This document shows, in pieces, positions 15,951 to 24,554 of a stretch of DNA of 64,000 bases (positions within the stretch are counted from its first letter, which is position 1; each line of letters opens with the position of its first letter). A program made the translations under genes and the position numbers. The stretch spans positions 115,317 to 179,316 of the forward strand of contig VSSA01000009.1 of the NCBI GenBank assembly GCA_008123405.1, read 5' to 3'. The notes beneath the pieces are model-generated. The model had not been told where the DNA came from. It was given only the letters and a program-made list of their open reading frames with translations, and did no database searches. This stretch comes from Nocardioides sp. BGMRC 2183 (GTDB taxonomy: Bacteria > Actinomycetota > Actinomycetes > Propionibacteriales > Nocardioidaceae).

Positions 15951-17009
15951 ATGACCACGCGGGCCGACACCGAGGACAGCCAGCCGCCGGGGATCAGTGA
16001 CACCTCGCTCTACTGGAAGGTGTGCCTGATCAACGGCGCCGTGCTGGCGGTCGGTGTGCTGGTCCTGGTGCTCTCGCCGGTCCGGGTCTCGCCCCGGGTG
16101 GTGGTCTCGGAGGTGGTGGTCGTGGTCGGCGGGCTCGCCGTGATGCTGGTGGCCAACGCGCTGCTGCTGCGGGCCGCGCTGGCGCCGGTGGACCGGGTGA
16201 TCAAGGCGATGGCGACCGCGGAGCTGGCGGGACCGAGTGTGCGGGTCGACGACGGTGTCGGTGATGGCGTCGGTCGTGGCGATCAGCGGGGCGGAGCCGG
16301 GGCGCGGCTCGTGGCCAGCTATCACGCGATGCTGGATCGGCTCGAGCAGGAACGTGCCAGCAGCAACGCCAAGGCGTTGGCCGCGCAGGAGGCCGAGCGG
16401 CAGCGGATCGCCCACGAGCTGCACGATCAGGTCGGGCAGAGCCTGACGGTGGTCCTGCTCGGACTCAAGCAGCTCGCCGCCCGGGTGCCTGCCGAGCTGC
16501 GGGACGAGCTCGACCTGGTCCGGGAGAGCGCCCGCGCCGGGTTGGACGACGTACGACGCGTGGCGCGCGAGCTGCGCCCCGGGGTGCTGGAGGATCTCGG
16601 ACTCCCCGCCGCACTCTCCGCGCTGGTCACCGACGTCACCGGCGCCGGCGGACCGACCGTCCGGCGGACGACCAGCCCCGGACTGCCGGAGCTCGGCCAC
16701 GACGTGGAACTGGTCGTCTATCGGGTGGCGCAGGAGGCGCTGACCAACGTGGTCCGCCACGCGGTGGCCACCCGGGTGGAGCTCTCCCTGCTCCGGGTCG
16801 GGGACGCGGTCGCTCTGGAGGTCGTCGACGACGGCCGCGGGTTCGCGGTCGAGGACACCCATCCCGACGCCGCCGGTCTGCAGGGGATGGCGGACCGGGC
16901 GAGCCTGGTCGGGGGCACCCTGGAGGTCGCTTCGGCGGAGGGCCGCGGCACCATGGTGCGCCTGTGGATCCCGCTGGTGGGGAGCGACGCGGGGGAGGTG
17001 GAGCGGTGA
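15951..17009 (+). CDS. Two-component sensor histidine kinase, NarL/DesK type
   Basis: Membrane sensor kinase of 352 residues. Two transmembrane helices (about 22-42 and 50-75) are separated by a very short loop, so the signal is probably sensed in or near the membrane. A HAMP-like linker follows. The HisKA_3 box has HELHDQ with phospho-acceptor His155, and the HATPase domain shows ALTNVVRHA, DDGRGF and GLQGMADRA. Its stop overlaps the GTG of the response regulator (GTGA). Glycine- and Asp-rich repeats (about residues 102-112) in the linker look species-specific. It is divergent from the ion-transport operon. Confidence 0.9.
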   Translation: MTTRADTEDSQPPGISDTSLYWKVCLINGAVLAVGVLVLVLSPVRVSPRVVVSEVVVVVGGLAVMLVANALLLRAALAPVDRVIKAMATAELAGPSVRVDDGVGDGVGRGDQRGGAGARLVASYHAMLDRLEQERASSNAKALAAQEAERQRIAHELHDQVGQSLTVVLLGLKQLAARVPAELRDELDLVRESARAGLDDVRRVARELRPGVLEDLGLPAALSALVTDVTGAGGPTVRRTTSPGLPELGHDVELVVYRVAQEALTNVVRHAVATRVELSLLRVGDAVALEVVDDGRGFAVEDTHPDAAGLQGMADRASLVGGTLEVASAEGRGTMVRLWIPLVGSDAGEVER

Positions 17010-17650
17010 TCCGGATCCTGCTGGCCGACGATCACGCGCTGGTCCGGCGCGGAGTGCGGCTCATCCTCGAGCAGCAGCCCGACCTGCGGGTGGTGGCCGA
17101 GGCATCCGACGGGGCCGAGGCGATCACCCTGCTGCGGGAGACCGAGGTCGACCTGGTGGTGTTGGACATCGCGATGCCGACGATGACCGGGCTGCAGGCC
17201 GCTCGCGAGATCGCGCGACGTCGCGAGCCACCGAAGATCCTGATGCTGTCCATGCACGACAACGAGCAGTACTTCTTCTCCGCGCTCAAGCTCGGCGCCA
17301 GCGGCTACGTGCTCAAGTCGGTGGTGGACGAGGACCTCGTCGAGGCCTGCAGGGCCGCGATGCGCGGCGAGGCCTTCGCCTACCCGGGGGCGATGGGGGC
17401 GATCGTGCGCGACTACCTCGATCGGCTGGCCCGGGGCGAGCGGGTGCCCGAGACGGTGCTGACCGCCCGGGAGGACGAGGTGCTCAAGCTGATCGCCGAA
17501 GGTCGGTCGTCGAAGGAGATCGCACGGCAGCTGACGATCAGCATCAAGACCGTGGAGAACCACCGCGCCAACATCCTGGCCCGGCTGGGGATGCGGGACC
17601 GGACCGAGCTGACCCGCTACGCGATCCGGTCAGGATTGATCGAGCCGTAA
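17006..17650 (+). CDS. NarL/FixJ-family response regulator
   Basis: Response regulator of 214 residues, partner of the kinase directly upstream. The receiver domain has the acidic pair D8-D9, phospho-acceptor D54 (VVLDIAMP), and conserved Ser/Lys blocks (LMLSMHD, GYVLKS). The C-terminal LuxR-type HTH (about 150-205) reads LTAREDEVLKLIAEGRSSKEIA and SIKTVENHRANILARLG. GTG 17006 overlaps the kinase stop by four bases. The target genes are not known; the ion-transport operon across the divergent gap is one candidate. A 22-bp repeat array starts 6 bp after its stop. Confidence 0.92.
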   Translation: MIRILLADDHALVRRGVRLILEQQPDLRVVAEASDGAEAITLLRETEVDLVVLDIAMPTMTGLQAAREIARRREPPKILMLSMHDNEQYFFSALKLGASGYVLKSVVDEDLVEACRAAMRGEAFAYPGAMGAIVRDYLDRLARGERVPETVLTAREDEVLKLIAEGRSSKEIARQLTISIKTVENHRANILARLGMRDRTELTRYAIRSGLIEP

Positions 17651-17655
17651 TGCTC

Positions 17656-17743
17656 AGGGGCCCGAAACCCCAACTCGAGGGGCCCGAAACCCCAACTCGA
17701 GGGGCCCGAAACCCCAACTCGAGGGGCCCGAAACCCCAACTCG
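17656..17743. repeat. 22-bp tandem repeat array (4 identical units)
   Basis: Four perfect copies occupy exactly 88 bp in the gap between convergent genes (stops at 17650 and 17753). On the minus strand each reads CTCGAGTTGGGG, then TTTC, then GGGCCC: the same family as at 4.5, 11.2, 11.9 and 49.0 kb but a distinct subtype. Perfect identity suggests recent expansion or homogenisation. Confidence 0.93.
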
Positions 17744-17752
17744 ACGGGGTGG

Positions 17753-18595
17753 TCAGTCGGCGCGCAGGAAGGCGGCGATACGGGGGGCGAGGTCGGTGGC
17801 GCTGGTGACCAGGCCGAGGTGGCCGTCGTCGTAGACGTGGAGCACGGCGTGGGGGAGCAGGCAGTGCAGGATCCGGGCGTTGGCCAGCGGGATGATCGGG
17901 TCGTCGGCCCCGGCGAGGACCAGTGTGGGCTGACGGATCAGCGGCAGCGCCGGGAGGCTCGACCAGCCGGCGCCGGCCAGCAGCTGGAGCAGGTAGCCGC
18001 GGCGCGAGCCGACCCGCGACTGGTCGTGCATCAGCCGGCGCACGTCGTCGGGGCGTTCGCGCATCCGGCCGCCGTAGAGCTCGGCGGCCACCCGGGTGGC
18101 ATAGGAGGGGTCGCGGTAGCGCTGGGGTGTGACCATCTTGCGCAGCACCCGCGGTCGCGCCGGCACCATGAGGGCACCGGTGGCGGTGCTGACCAGTACC
18201 AGCCGTCGGCAGCGGTGCGGCGACTGGAAGGCGATCTGCTGGGCGAGTCCGCCGCCCCACGAGATGCCGAGGACGTCGTACCTCTGGTGGCCGAGCCGGG
18301 TCATCAGCCGGGAGAGGCCCCAGGCCAGCGCGGCGAAGTTGTAGGGCAGCCGCGGGTCCGGGGAGCCCCCGACCCCGGGTACGTCGAACCGGACCACCGT
18401 GATCCGCGGGTCGAGCGCGTCCACGAAGGGTTGGAGCAGGTCGAGGCTGGCACCGATCCCGTTGCACAGCAGCAGCGGGGGCCCCGCCTCGGTCCCCGGA
18501 CGTACCGCGACCCGGACCTGGTGCCCGAGGACCCGCAGATAGCGGATCTGCTCCCGCGCCGGTACCGCGCCCGACGCAGCCGGTGGCTCGCTCAC
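17753..18595 (-). CDS. Alpha/beta hydrolase, probable poly(3-hydroxyalkanoate) depolymerase
   Basis: Alpha/beta-fold hydrolase of 280 residues. The oxyanion region is CNGIGASLDL. The nucleophile elbow is GISWGG with Ser. A late Asp in VLAGADDPIIP and a His in YDDGHLGL complete the triad. The sequence, with ATGALMVPARPRVL after the elbow, resembles intracellular PhaZ depolymerases found beside PHA synthases. GTG 18595 overlaps the phaC stop (GTGA), so the two are translationally coupled. It would release hydroxyacid monomers from storage granules. A general esterase remains possible. Confidence 0.82.
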   Translation of the reverse strand: MSEPPAASGAVPAREQIRYLRVLGHQVRVAVRPGTEAGPPLLLCNGIGASLDLLQPFVDALDPRITVVRFDVPGVGGSPDPRLPYNFAALAWGLSRLMTRLGHQRYDVLGISWGGGLAQQIAFQSPHRCRRLVLVSTATGALMVPARPRVLRKMVTPQRYRDPSYATRVAAELYGGRMRERPDDVRRLMHDQSRVGSRRGYLLQLLAGAGWSSLPALPLIRQPTLVLAGADDPIIPLANARILHCLLPHAVLHVYDDGHLGLVTSATDLAPRIAAFLRAD

Positions 18596-20298
18596 TTGTC
18601 GAACACGTAGGTGCCGGGCGCCTCGACGAGCGGACGCAGGCGGGTGGAGCCGAGCTCCTTGGGGGCGGGCTTGCGCTCGCCGGAGCGTCCGTCGAGCCAG
18701 ATCGCCACGTCGGCCCACCAGGTGCCCTCGTGGGTCTGCGCGTCGCGCAGCCACGCCTTCGGGTCGGCACCGTGGTCGTCGTTGGTGTGGAAACTGGCCT
18801 TCCGGTTGGTCGGCGGGTTGACCAGCGCCGCGATGTGGCCGCTGGTGGAGAGGATGAACCGGCTGGTGCCGCCGAGCAGCTGGGTGGTGCGGTAGCAGTT
18901 CTCCCACGGCGTGATGTGGTCGGCGATGCCGGCCACGATGTAGTTGTCGACGGACACCGCGCCGAGGTCGATCGGCACTCCCAGCACGGTCAGCGCGCCG
19001 GGTTTGGTCAGCTGGTTCTCGATGGCCAGATCCACGAAGTCGGCGTGCAGAGTGGCCGGCATCCGGGTCGAGTCGGCGTTCCAGAAGAGGATGTCGAAGG
19101 CCGGGGGTCGCTTGCCGAGCAGGTAGTTGTTGACCCAGTAGTTCCAGACCAGGTCGCTGGGCCGCAGCCAGGCGAACACCTCGGCGAGCGCACGTCCGTC
19201 CAGGTAGCCCTTGCGGGCGGAGCGGGCCTTGGCGATCGCCGCCAGGTTGGGGTCGGTCAGCGCCGAGACCGTGCCCGCGTCGGCGTTGTCGATGACGGTG
19301 ACGGCCAGCACGAAGGCGGCGATCCGGTCCTGGCGGCCGATGCCGGCCAGGTAGGCGGCCACGATGCTGGCCAGGATCCCACCCGAGCAGATCCCGCTCA
19401 GCACCGTCTGCGTGCTGCCGGTGATCTCCTCGACGGTGTCCAACCCTTCCAGGATCGCCTGGACGTAGGTCTCGATGCCCCACGACGCGTGCCGGGCGTC
19501 GGGGTTGCGCCAGGAGATCACGAACATCTGGTGGCCCTCGCGCACCATGTGCTCCACCAGACTCCGGTCCGGCGCCAGGTCGAGGGCGTAGAACTTGTTG
19601 ATCGTCGGCGGTACGACGAGCACCGGCGTCGTGTACACCTCGTCGGTCTGCGGGGCGTACTGGATCAGCTCCAGCATCTCGTTGCGGAAGACCACCGCCC
19701 CCGGGGTGGCGGCGATGTTCTCGCCGATCGCGAAGCCGGAGGTGTCCACCATCTCCGGGACCCGGGGCGCGGAGAGCAGGTCCTTGGCCAGGTGGCCCGC
19801 GCCGCGGGCCAGGCTGAGTCCGGCAGTGTCGATCACGGCCTTCGCCGAGGCCGGGTTGACCAGTGGCACGTTGCTCGGCGCGACGGCCTCGGTGATGTTC
19901 TCCACCAGGAACCGGACCCGCTTGCGGTCGCGCGGGTCGAGCTCGGCGTCCTCGATCAGCTGCTCGGCGGTGTGGCCGCCGGCCAGGTAGAGCTGGACGA
20001 GGCGGCGCAGCAGCGGGTTCTCGGTCCATCCCTCGTCGCTGAACCGACGGTCGCCGCGCCGCGGCGCGACGTCGCTGGTGCCGACAGCGATCTTGCTCGC
20101 CTCGCCGACGAGTCCGCCCAGGCGACGGGCGGTGGTGCGCGGCCGGCGGGCCAGCGAGAGTGCCCACGCAGCGGTGGAGGCGTCGGGAAGGAAGCGCCGA
20201 GCAGGGCCGAGGGCGGCGTCGACGAGCAGTGCGTCCAGCGGTGCGGCGTTGTCGGCGAGCTCGGTGGTGTCCGGGCCGGTGGCGGTACTGGCGGTCAT
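18592..20298 (-). CDS. phaC: Poly(3-hydroxyalkanoate) synthase, class I/II type
   Basis: Enzyme that polymerises hydroxyacyl-CoA into storage polyester at granules; 568 residues. The lipase-like box is GICSGG with catalytic Cys304. Downstream are the conserved [22 protein letters not shown] block, [12 protein letters not shown] with the catalytic Asp, and [13 protein letters not shown] with the His. The N-terminal PhaC_N region is present (residues 70-240). ATG 20298 follows GGGAGGA; upstream codons in frame have no similarity. The next gene is a coupled depolymerase-like hydrolase, and a PucR regulator lies divergent. Monomer length (short or medium) cannot be told safely. Confidence 0.93.
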   Translation of the reverse strand: MTASTATGPDTTELADNAAPLDALLVDAALGPARRFLPDASTAAWALSLARRPRTTARRLGGLVGEASKIAVGTSDVAPRRGDRRFSDEGWTENPLLRRLVQLYLAGGHTAEQLIEDAELDPRDRKRVRFLVENITEAVAPSNVPLVNPASAKAVIDTAGLSLARGAGHLAKDLLSAPRVPEMVDTSGFAIGENIAATPGAVVFRNEMLELIQYAPQTDEVYTTPVLVVPPTINKFYALDLAPDRSLVEHMVREGHQMFVISWRNPDARHASWGIETYVQAILEGLDTVEEITGSTQTVLSGICSGGILASIVAAYLAGIGRQDRIAAFVLAVTVIDNADAGTVSALTDPNLAAIAKARSARKGYLDGRALAEVFAWLRPSDLVWNYWVNNYLLGKRPPAFDILFWNADSTRMPATLHADFVDLAIENQLTKPGALTVLGVPIDLGAVSVDNYIVAGIADHITPWENCYRTTQLLGGTSRFILSTSGHIAALVNPPTNRKASFHTNDDHGADPKAWLRDAQTHEGTWWADVAIWLDGRSGERKPAPKELGSTRLRPLVEAPGTYVFDK

Positions 20299-20408
20299 GG
20301 GTCCTCCCAGAGTGCGATGGCAGGATCCATACTGCGCCCGTCCGAACGCCGGTCGCATCGGCTGCGCGCACCCAATCTTCGAGACCCGGCTGTGCCGTCG
20401 CACAACGT

Positions 20409-20420
20409 CCGCCGCGGCGG
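20409..20420. promoter_or_regulatory. Palindrome CCGCCGCGGCGG in the phaC/PucR divergent region
   Basis: A perfect 12-bp GC palindrome lies 34 bp before the PucR start and about 110 bp before phaC. Given local GC content it could be chance. It is the only clear dyad in this 155-bp divergent gap. Confidence 0.2.
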
Positions 20421-20441
20421 TGCGGCGCAGGTCACAGTCGC

Positions 20442-20447
20442 TATCGT
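20442..20447 (+). promoter_or_regulatory. Leaderless-type -10 element (TATCGT)
   Basis: TATCGT followed by 6 bases and GTG 20454 of the second PucR gene; no ribosome site. Confidence 0.45.
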
Positions 20448-20453
20448 GATCCG

Positions 20454-21635
20454 GTGGATGACGTGGAGGTCGCCCCTGAGGTGCGTCACCTCAGCCGGGT
20501 GCTGCTGCCGGAGTCGGAATCGCTGGCGCTCGACATGGCCCTTCGGATCCGCGACGAGATCACTGCCTACGCCGCCGGCGAGCTGGTGACTCACGAGGAG
20601 CTGGCGATCTCCTGCACCGCCAACCTGCGGTTCATCCTGGGCACGTTGGCCGGCGACGACCTGACCTTGGACATCCCGCGCGACACCGGGACCAACCGCG
20701 CGGACCAGGGCGTCCCCTACGCGATGGTGCTGCAGGCGTTCCGGATCGGTGCGCGCTACGTGTGGGAGCTGATGGTGGAGCGCGCCGCGTCCGAGGATCG
20801 CGACGCGCTGCTCCTGGCCGCCGCCGACATCTGGGCGGTCAGCGACGCGCTGGCGGCGGCGGTGACCGACGCCTACCGGACCGCGTTCGCCGAGCGGGTC
20901 CGGCGGGACGGGCAGATGCGCTCGGTGCTGGTCGCCGGGCTCCTCGACGGCGACGCCGGCTCCGCGGACGCGTTGGCCCGGGCTGCCGACGTACTCGGTC
21001 TGGGGCGTGGTGGCGCCTTCGCGGTCGTCTCTGCCGAGTCGCCCACCATGGGCATCGAGGGCCTGCCGGACATCGAGCGTGAGCTCACCCGGGTCAACGC
21101 GGTCTCCGCCTGGCGCCTGGAGCACGGTCTGCACGAGGGCATCGTCGCTCTGCGGCCGGGTTTCGACCTGGACACGCTGGTGCAGCGGCTCACCCCGCTG
21201 GCCCGCGGCCGGGTGGGGGTGAGCCGCTCCCGCAGCCGGCTCGAGGAGGCACCCGAGGGCCGTCGTGAGGCGCGGGTCGCCCGGGACGCCGCCACGCCCG
21301 GCACCACGGACGTGGTCCGTTTCGGAGCTGACCCGCTGGGGGTGCTGCTCGCCAGCAGCCCTGAGCAGGCGCGCTCGCTGGTCGACGCGGTGCTCGCTCC
21401 GGTGCTGGCGATGTCGGTCGAGGACCGGCAGGTGGTCATCGACACCGCCCGGGCCTGGCTCGCGGCCGGCGGCTCCACCTCGACCGCTGCCCGCGCGCTG
21501 CACGTGCACCGCAACACGGTCCGCTACCGGGTCCGCCGTCTGGAGGAGGTCACCGGACGGGACCTGGCCCGGCCGGTCGACGCCGCCGAGCTCTACGTCG
21601 CACTGGAGTGCCTGCGCATCCTCGGGCTGGGGTAG
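20454..21635 (+). CDS. PucR-family transcriptional regulator next to phaC
   Basis: Regulator of 393 residues with the same plan as the PucR at 2.4 kb: an N-terminal helical RsbRD-like region with [13 protein letters not shown], a middle domain, and a C-terminal HTH reading [22 protein letters not shown] 20454 was chosen because it follows a TATCGT -10 by six bases; the frame is open further upstream but crosses the promoter region of phaC. It is divergent from phaC-hydrolase, which it probably regulates. The effector is unknown; a lipid or CoA metabolite would fit the context. Confidence 0.87.
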   Translation: MDDVEVAPEVRHLSRVLLPESESLALDMALRIRDEITAYAAGELVTHEELAISCTANLRFILGTLAGDDLTLDIPRDTGTNRADQGVPYAMVLQAFRIGARYVWELMVERAASEDRDALLLAAADIWAVSDALAAAVTDAYRTAFAERVRRDGQMRSVLVAGLLDGDAGSADALARAADVLGLGRGGAFAVVSAESPTMGIEGLPDIERELTRVNAVSAWRLEHGLHEGIVALRPGFDLDTLVQRLTPLARGRVGVSRSRSRLEEAPEGRREARVARDAATPGTTDVVRFGADPLGVLLASSPEQARSLVDAVLAPVLAMSVEDRQVVIDTARAWLAAGGSTSTAARALHVHRNTVRYRVRRLEEVTGRDLARPVDAAELYVALECLRILGLG

Positions 21636-21650
21636 GCCCCGACGGCCAGG

Positions 21651-23618
21651 TCAGAGTGGGATGTCCGCACGCCGCGGGTCGGTACGACGCCCCGGCTCGC
21701 GGTTGAACTGCTCCACCCAGAGGCGGGCGTAGAGGCCCTGGGGATCGGCGAGCAGCTCCTCGTGGGTGCCGCGCTCCACGATCCGACCTTCGGCGAGGGC
21801 GAAGATCACGTCGGCGGAGCGGATCGTGGAGAGCCGGTGCGCGATCGCAATCGTGGTACGGGAGCGGGTGGCGCGCTCCAGCGCCTCCTGGACCAGCCGC
21901 TCGGTCTCGGTGTCGAGCGCGGAGGTGGCCTCGTCGAGGATCAGCACCGGCGGGTCCTTGAGCAGCACCCGCGCGATCGCCAGCCGCTGCTTCTCGCCAC
22001 CGGAGAGGCGGTAGCCGCGTTCGCCGGTGATCGTCTCGTAGCCGTCCGGGAAGCCCATGATCCGGTCGTGGATGTTGGCGTCGCGGGCGGCGCTCTCGAT
22101 CTGCTCGCGGGTCGCTCCCGGCCGTGCGTAGGCGATGTTGTCGCGGATCGTGCCGTGGAAGAGGTAGGGCTCCTGGGTGACCATGCCGACGGCGTCGGCC
22201 AGCGAGGAGAGGGTGAGGTCGCGGACGTCGTGGCCGTCGAGTAGGACCGCGCCGGCGTCGACGTCGTAGAAGCGCGGCACCAGGTAGGTGGCGGTGGTCT
22301 TGCCGGAGCCGGAGGGGCCGACCAGCGCGACGAGCTGACCGGGCTCCACGACCAGGGAGACCTCGCGCAGTGCCCAACCCTCGGTCGGCTGGGCCCGTTC
22401 GGTGGGAGCGATCCGGACGCCCGAGTCCCCGAAACGGTCACGATGCCGACCGCCGCTCAGCTCGCGGGGCGCCGGGTAGGCGAAGCTGACGTCACGGAAC
22501 TCCACCCGCCCGCGGACCCGGTCCACCGGGAGGTCGACGGCGCCGGGCCGCTCGGTGATCGCCGGCTGCAGGTCGAGGTACTCGAAGATCCGGCGGAAGA
22601 GCGCCAGTGAGGTCTGCACGTCCAGGGTGACCCGCATCAGCTGCATCAGCGGCATCTGCAGCCGACCCTGCAGCGTGGTGAACGCGACGATGGTGCCCGC
22701 GGTCAGCGCGTCGGCGCCGATCGGGAGGTCGCCGGTGAGGATGAAGCCGGCGGCCAGGTAGATCAGCGCCGGGGTGATCGCGAAGAAGGTCTGCACGGTG
22801 GCGAAGAAGGCGCGCCCGGTCATCGCCTGGCGCACCTGCAGCCGGGTCTGCTCCTGGTTGGCCAGGCGGTAGCGGTCGATCTCCGAGGCGGAGCGGTTGA
22901 ACACCTTCGCCAGAAGGATGCCCGAGACGCTGAGCGCCTCCTCGGTGATCGCGGTCATCTCCGAGAGCGACTCCTGTGTCTTGCGCGCCAGTCGCTGTCG
23001 CCGGCGCCCGACCCGCAACTGCAGGACGACGAAGAGCGGCATCAGCACCAGGGTCAGCACGGTCAGCTGCCAGGACAGCACCACCATGGCCACGAACGCC
23101 GCGGTCACCGTCACGGTGTTCTGCACGATGGTGGTGGCGGTGTCGGTGAGCACCGTGCGGACGCCGGCGACGTCGTTGGCCAGCCGCGACTGGATGGCGC
23201 CGGTCTTGGTGGCGGTGAAGAACGCCAGCTCCATCTTCTGCAGGTGCTCGAAGAGGTCGCCGCGCAGGTCGGCCATGGCCGAGTTCCCGACGGTCGAGGT
23301 CAGGTAGTTCTGCCCGATCCCGATCAGCGCGGCGACGATCGGCAGCACGCACATGCCGGCCACCAACCAGCCGAGCAGTCCCAGGTCGGGCGGCGACCCG
23401 TCGACCGGGAAGAGTGCGTCGTCGAAGACCGCCCGGGTCAGGAACGGCACCAGGGACTGCAGGCCCGCGGCGACCAGCACGGCGACCAGCACCAGGCCGA
23501 TCTGACGCCGATAGGGGCGCAGCATCCGGGCGACCCGTGGCACCACGGGAGCCCGGTTGCGTGGTCGCGGCGTGGTGCCGGGGGCGAGGTCGGGGGAGAC
23601 TGAGAACGGAGACGGCAT
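21651..23618 (-). CDS. ABC transporter, fused permease-ATPase (ABCB/MsbA-like exporter)
   Basis: Half-transporter exporter of 655 residues that works as a dimer. Six transmembrane helices (about 40-330) include the GNSAMADLRGDLFEHLQ coupling region. The nucleotide-binding domain has Walker A GPSGSGKTT, Q-loop VTQEPYLFHGT, signature RLSGGEKQRLAIARVLL, Walker B VLILDEATSALD and the H-loop IAHRLST. A polar insertion of about 30 residues (around 395-425, GGRHRDRFGDSGVRIAP) sits between the first strand of the NBD and Walker A, unusual for the family. ATG 23618 overlaps the nitroreductase stop (ATGA). Drug, lipid or peptide export is possible. Confidence 0.92.
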   Translation of the reverse strand: MPSPFSVSPDLAPGTTPRPRNRAPVVPRVARMLRPYRRQIGLVLVAVLVAAGLQSLVPFLTRAVFDDALFPVDGSPPDLGLLGWLVAGMCVLPIVAALIGIGQNYLTSTVGNSAMADLRGDLFEHLQKMELAFFTATKTGAIQSRLANDVAGVRTVLTDTATTIVQNTVTVTAAFVAMVVLSWQLTVLTLVLMPLFVVLQLRVGRRRQRLARKTQESLSEMTAITEEALSVSGILLAKVFNRSASEIDRYRLANQEQTRLQVRQAMTGRAFFATVQTFFAITPALIYLAAGFILTGDLPIGADALTAGTIVAFTTLQGRLQMPLMQLMRVTLDVQTSLALFRRIFEYLDLQPAITERPGAVDLPVDRVRGRVEFRDVSFAYPAPRELSGGRHRDRFGDSGVRIAPTERAQPTEGWALREVSLVVEPGQLVALVGPSGSGKTTATYLVPRFYDVDAGAVLLDGHDVRDLTLSSLADAVGMVTQEPYLFHGTIRDNIAYARPGATREQIESAARDANIHDRIMGFPDGYETITGERGYRLSGGEKQRLAIARVLLKDPPVLILDEATSALDTETERLVQEALERATRSRTTIAIAHRLSTIRSADVIFALAEGRIVERGTHEELLADPQGLYARLWVEQFNREPGRRTDPRRADIPL

Positions 23619-24283
23619 CAGGACCAGCCGGCTCCCCAACGGCCGCGGTGCGCCACCGTCTGCCAGGGGGTACGACGCCGGCTGCGTGCCGAGCCCTGTG
23701 CACCGGTCTCCGGGTCGGCCGGGTGCCCGACGGTGATCGCGCCGATCGGGTGCGGGGCGGGTCGCTCGCCGTCGACGAGGCCGAGGAGCTCCTTGACCGC
23801 GTCGACCCGGTCGGGCACCAGCCCGAAGAAGCAGGAGCCGAGGCCGGCGTCGGTCACCGACTGCAGCACTAGGAGGGAGGCCATCGCGGTGTCAAGGTGC
23901 CAGTAGGGCATCGCCCACCGCGACGCCGCTGCCTCCTCGCCACCGGCCGCGGTCAGACCCGCCCGCCGCTTGTCCGGCTCGGCGTAGCGCTCGAGGTAGG
24001 CGTCCCGGCGGCTGCAGGGCACGATCACGACCGGGGCGCGCATCATCCCGCGCAGCCAGCGGTCCGGCGTGCCGCCCGGGAGTGCCGCGTCGGTCTGTGC
24101 CTCCCAGAAGCCGCGTACTGCCGCCGGGGTGTCCAGCACGATGAACGCCCAGCCCTGGCTGAATCCCGCGCTCGGGGCTCGGGTGGCCGCGGCGAGCGCG
24201 GCCTCGACGACGCGGACGTCGACCGGATCATCGGTGTAGGCGCGCGTCATCCGGCGGCGTCGTACCAGGTCGGCGAAGTCCAC
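23618..24283 (-). CDS. Nitroreductase-family protein
   Basis: FMN-dependent reductase of the nitroreductase fold, 221 residues. The start DLVRRRRMTRAYTDDPVD and APSAGFSQGWAFIVLD give the FMN phosphate and isoalloxazine contacts. DTAMASLLVLQSVTDAGLGSCFFG is the conserved central helix. GTG 24283 is the natural start, with CATAGT as a possible -10 six bases upstream. It is translationally coupled with the ABC exporter, so it may act on a compound that the exporter removes. The C-terminus is basic and low in complexity. Confidence 0.87.
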   Translation of the reverse strand: MDFADLVRRRRMTRAYTDDPVDVRVVEAALAAATRAPSAGFSQGWAFIVLDTPAAVRGFWEAQTDAALPGGTPDRWLRGMMRAPVVIVPCSRRDAYLERYAEPDKRRAGLTAAGGEEAAASRWAMPYWHLDTAMASLLVLQSVTDAGLGSCFFGLVPDRVDAVKELLGLVDGERPAPHPIGAITVGHPADPETGAQGSARSRRRTPWQTVAHRGRWGAGWS

Positions 24284-24448
24284 GTGCCGACTATGGCACT
24301 CGCGACGGTCGCCCCGCCCGGCGACCTGAGCGCTGCCCGACGTCGCCCGATCTCCACGCGCACCTCCGGCGGGGCCGCGCAGTTCATCTCCACTGGTTCA
24401 GATACGTGGACAACTATTCCATTGAGATCGATATACGGGACGAGATTC

Positions 24449-24478
24449 TTGACTCTGATCACGCATTCCCCCTACGTT
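24449..24478 (+). promoter_or_regulatory. Candidate promoter of the sulfatase gene
   Basis: TTGACT at 24449-24454 and TACGTT at 24473-24478 are separated by 18 bp, in a stretch (about 24390-24460) that is clearly more AT-rich than its surroundings. The sulfatase ATG is 77 bp downstream, with its own ribosome site (AAGGAAGG). Confidence 0.4.
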
Positions 24479-24554
24479 CGGCATGCGGCGAGGTGTGACC
24501 CAGCTCATAGTTCCGAGCTGGCCCTCGTCGGCACCTCGTCCCGAAGGAAGGCCC

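Noticed and set aside
17656-17743. Possible CRISPR array from regular repeats
   Set aside because: Four identical 22-bp units follow each other with no spacers, and no cas genes are present. It is a simple tandem repeat of a family found at four other places.
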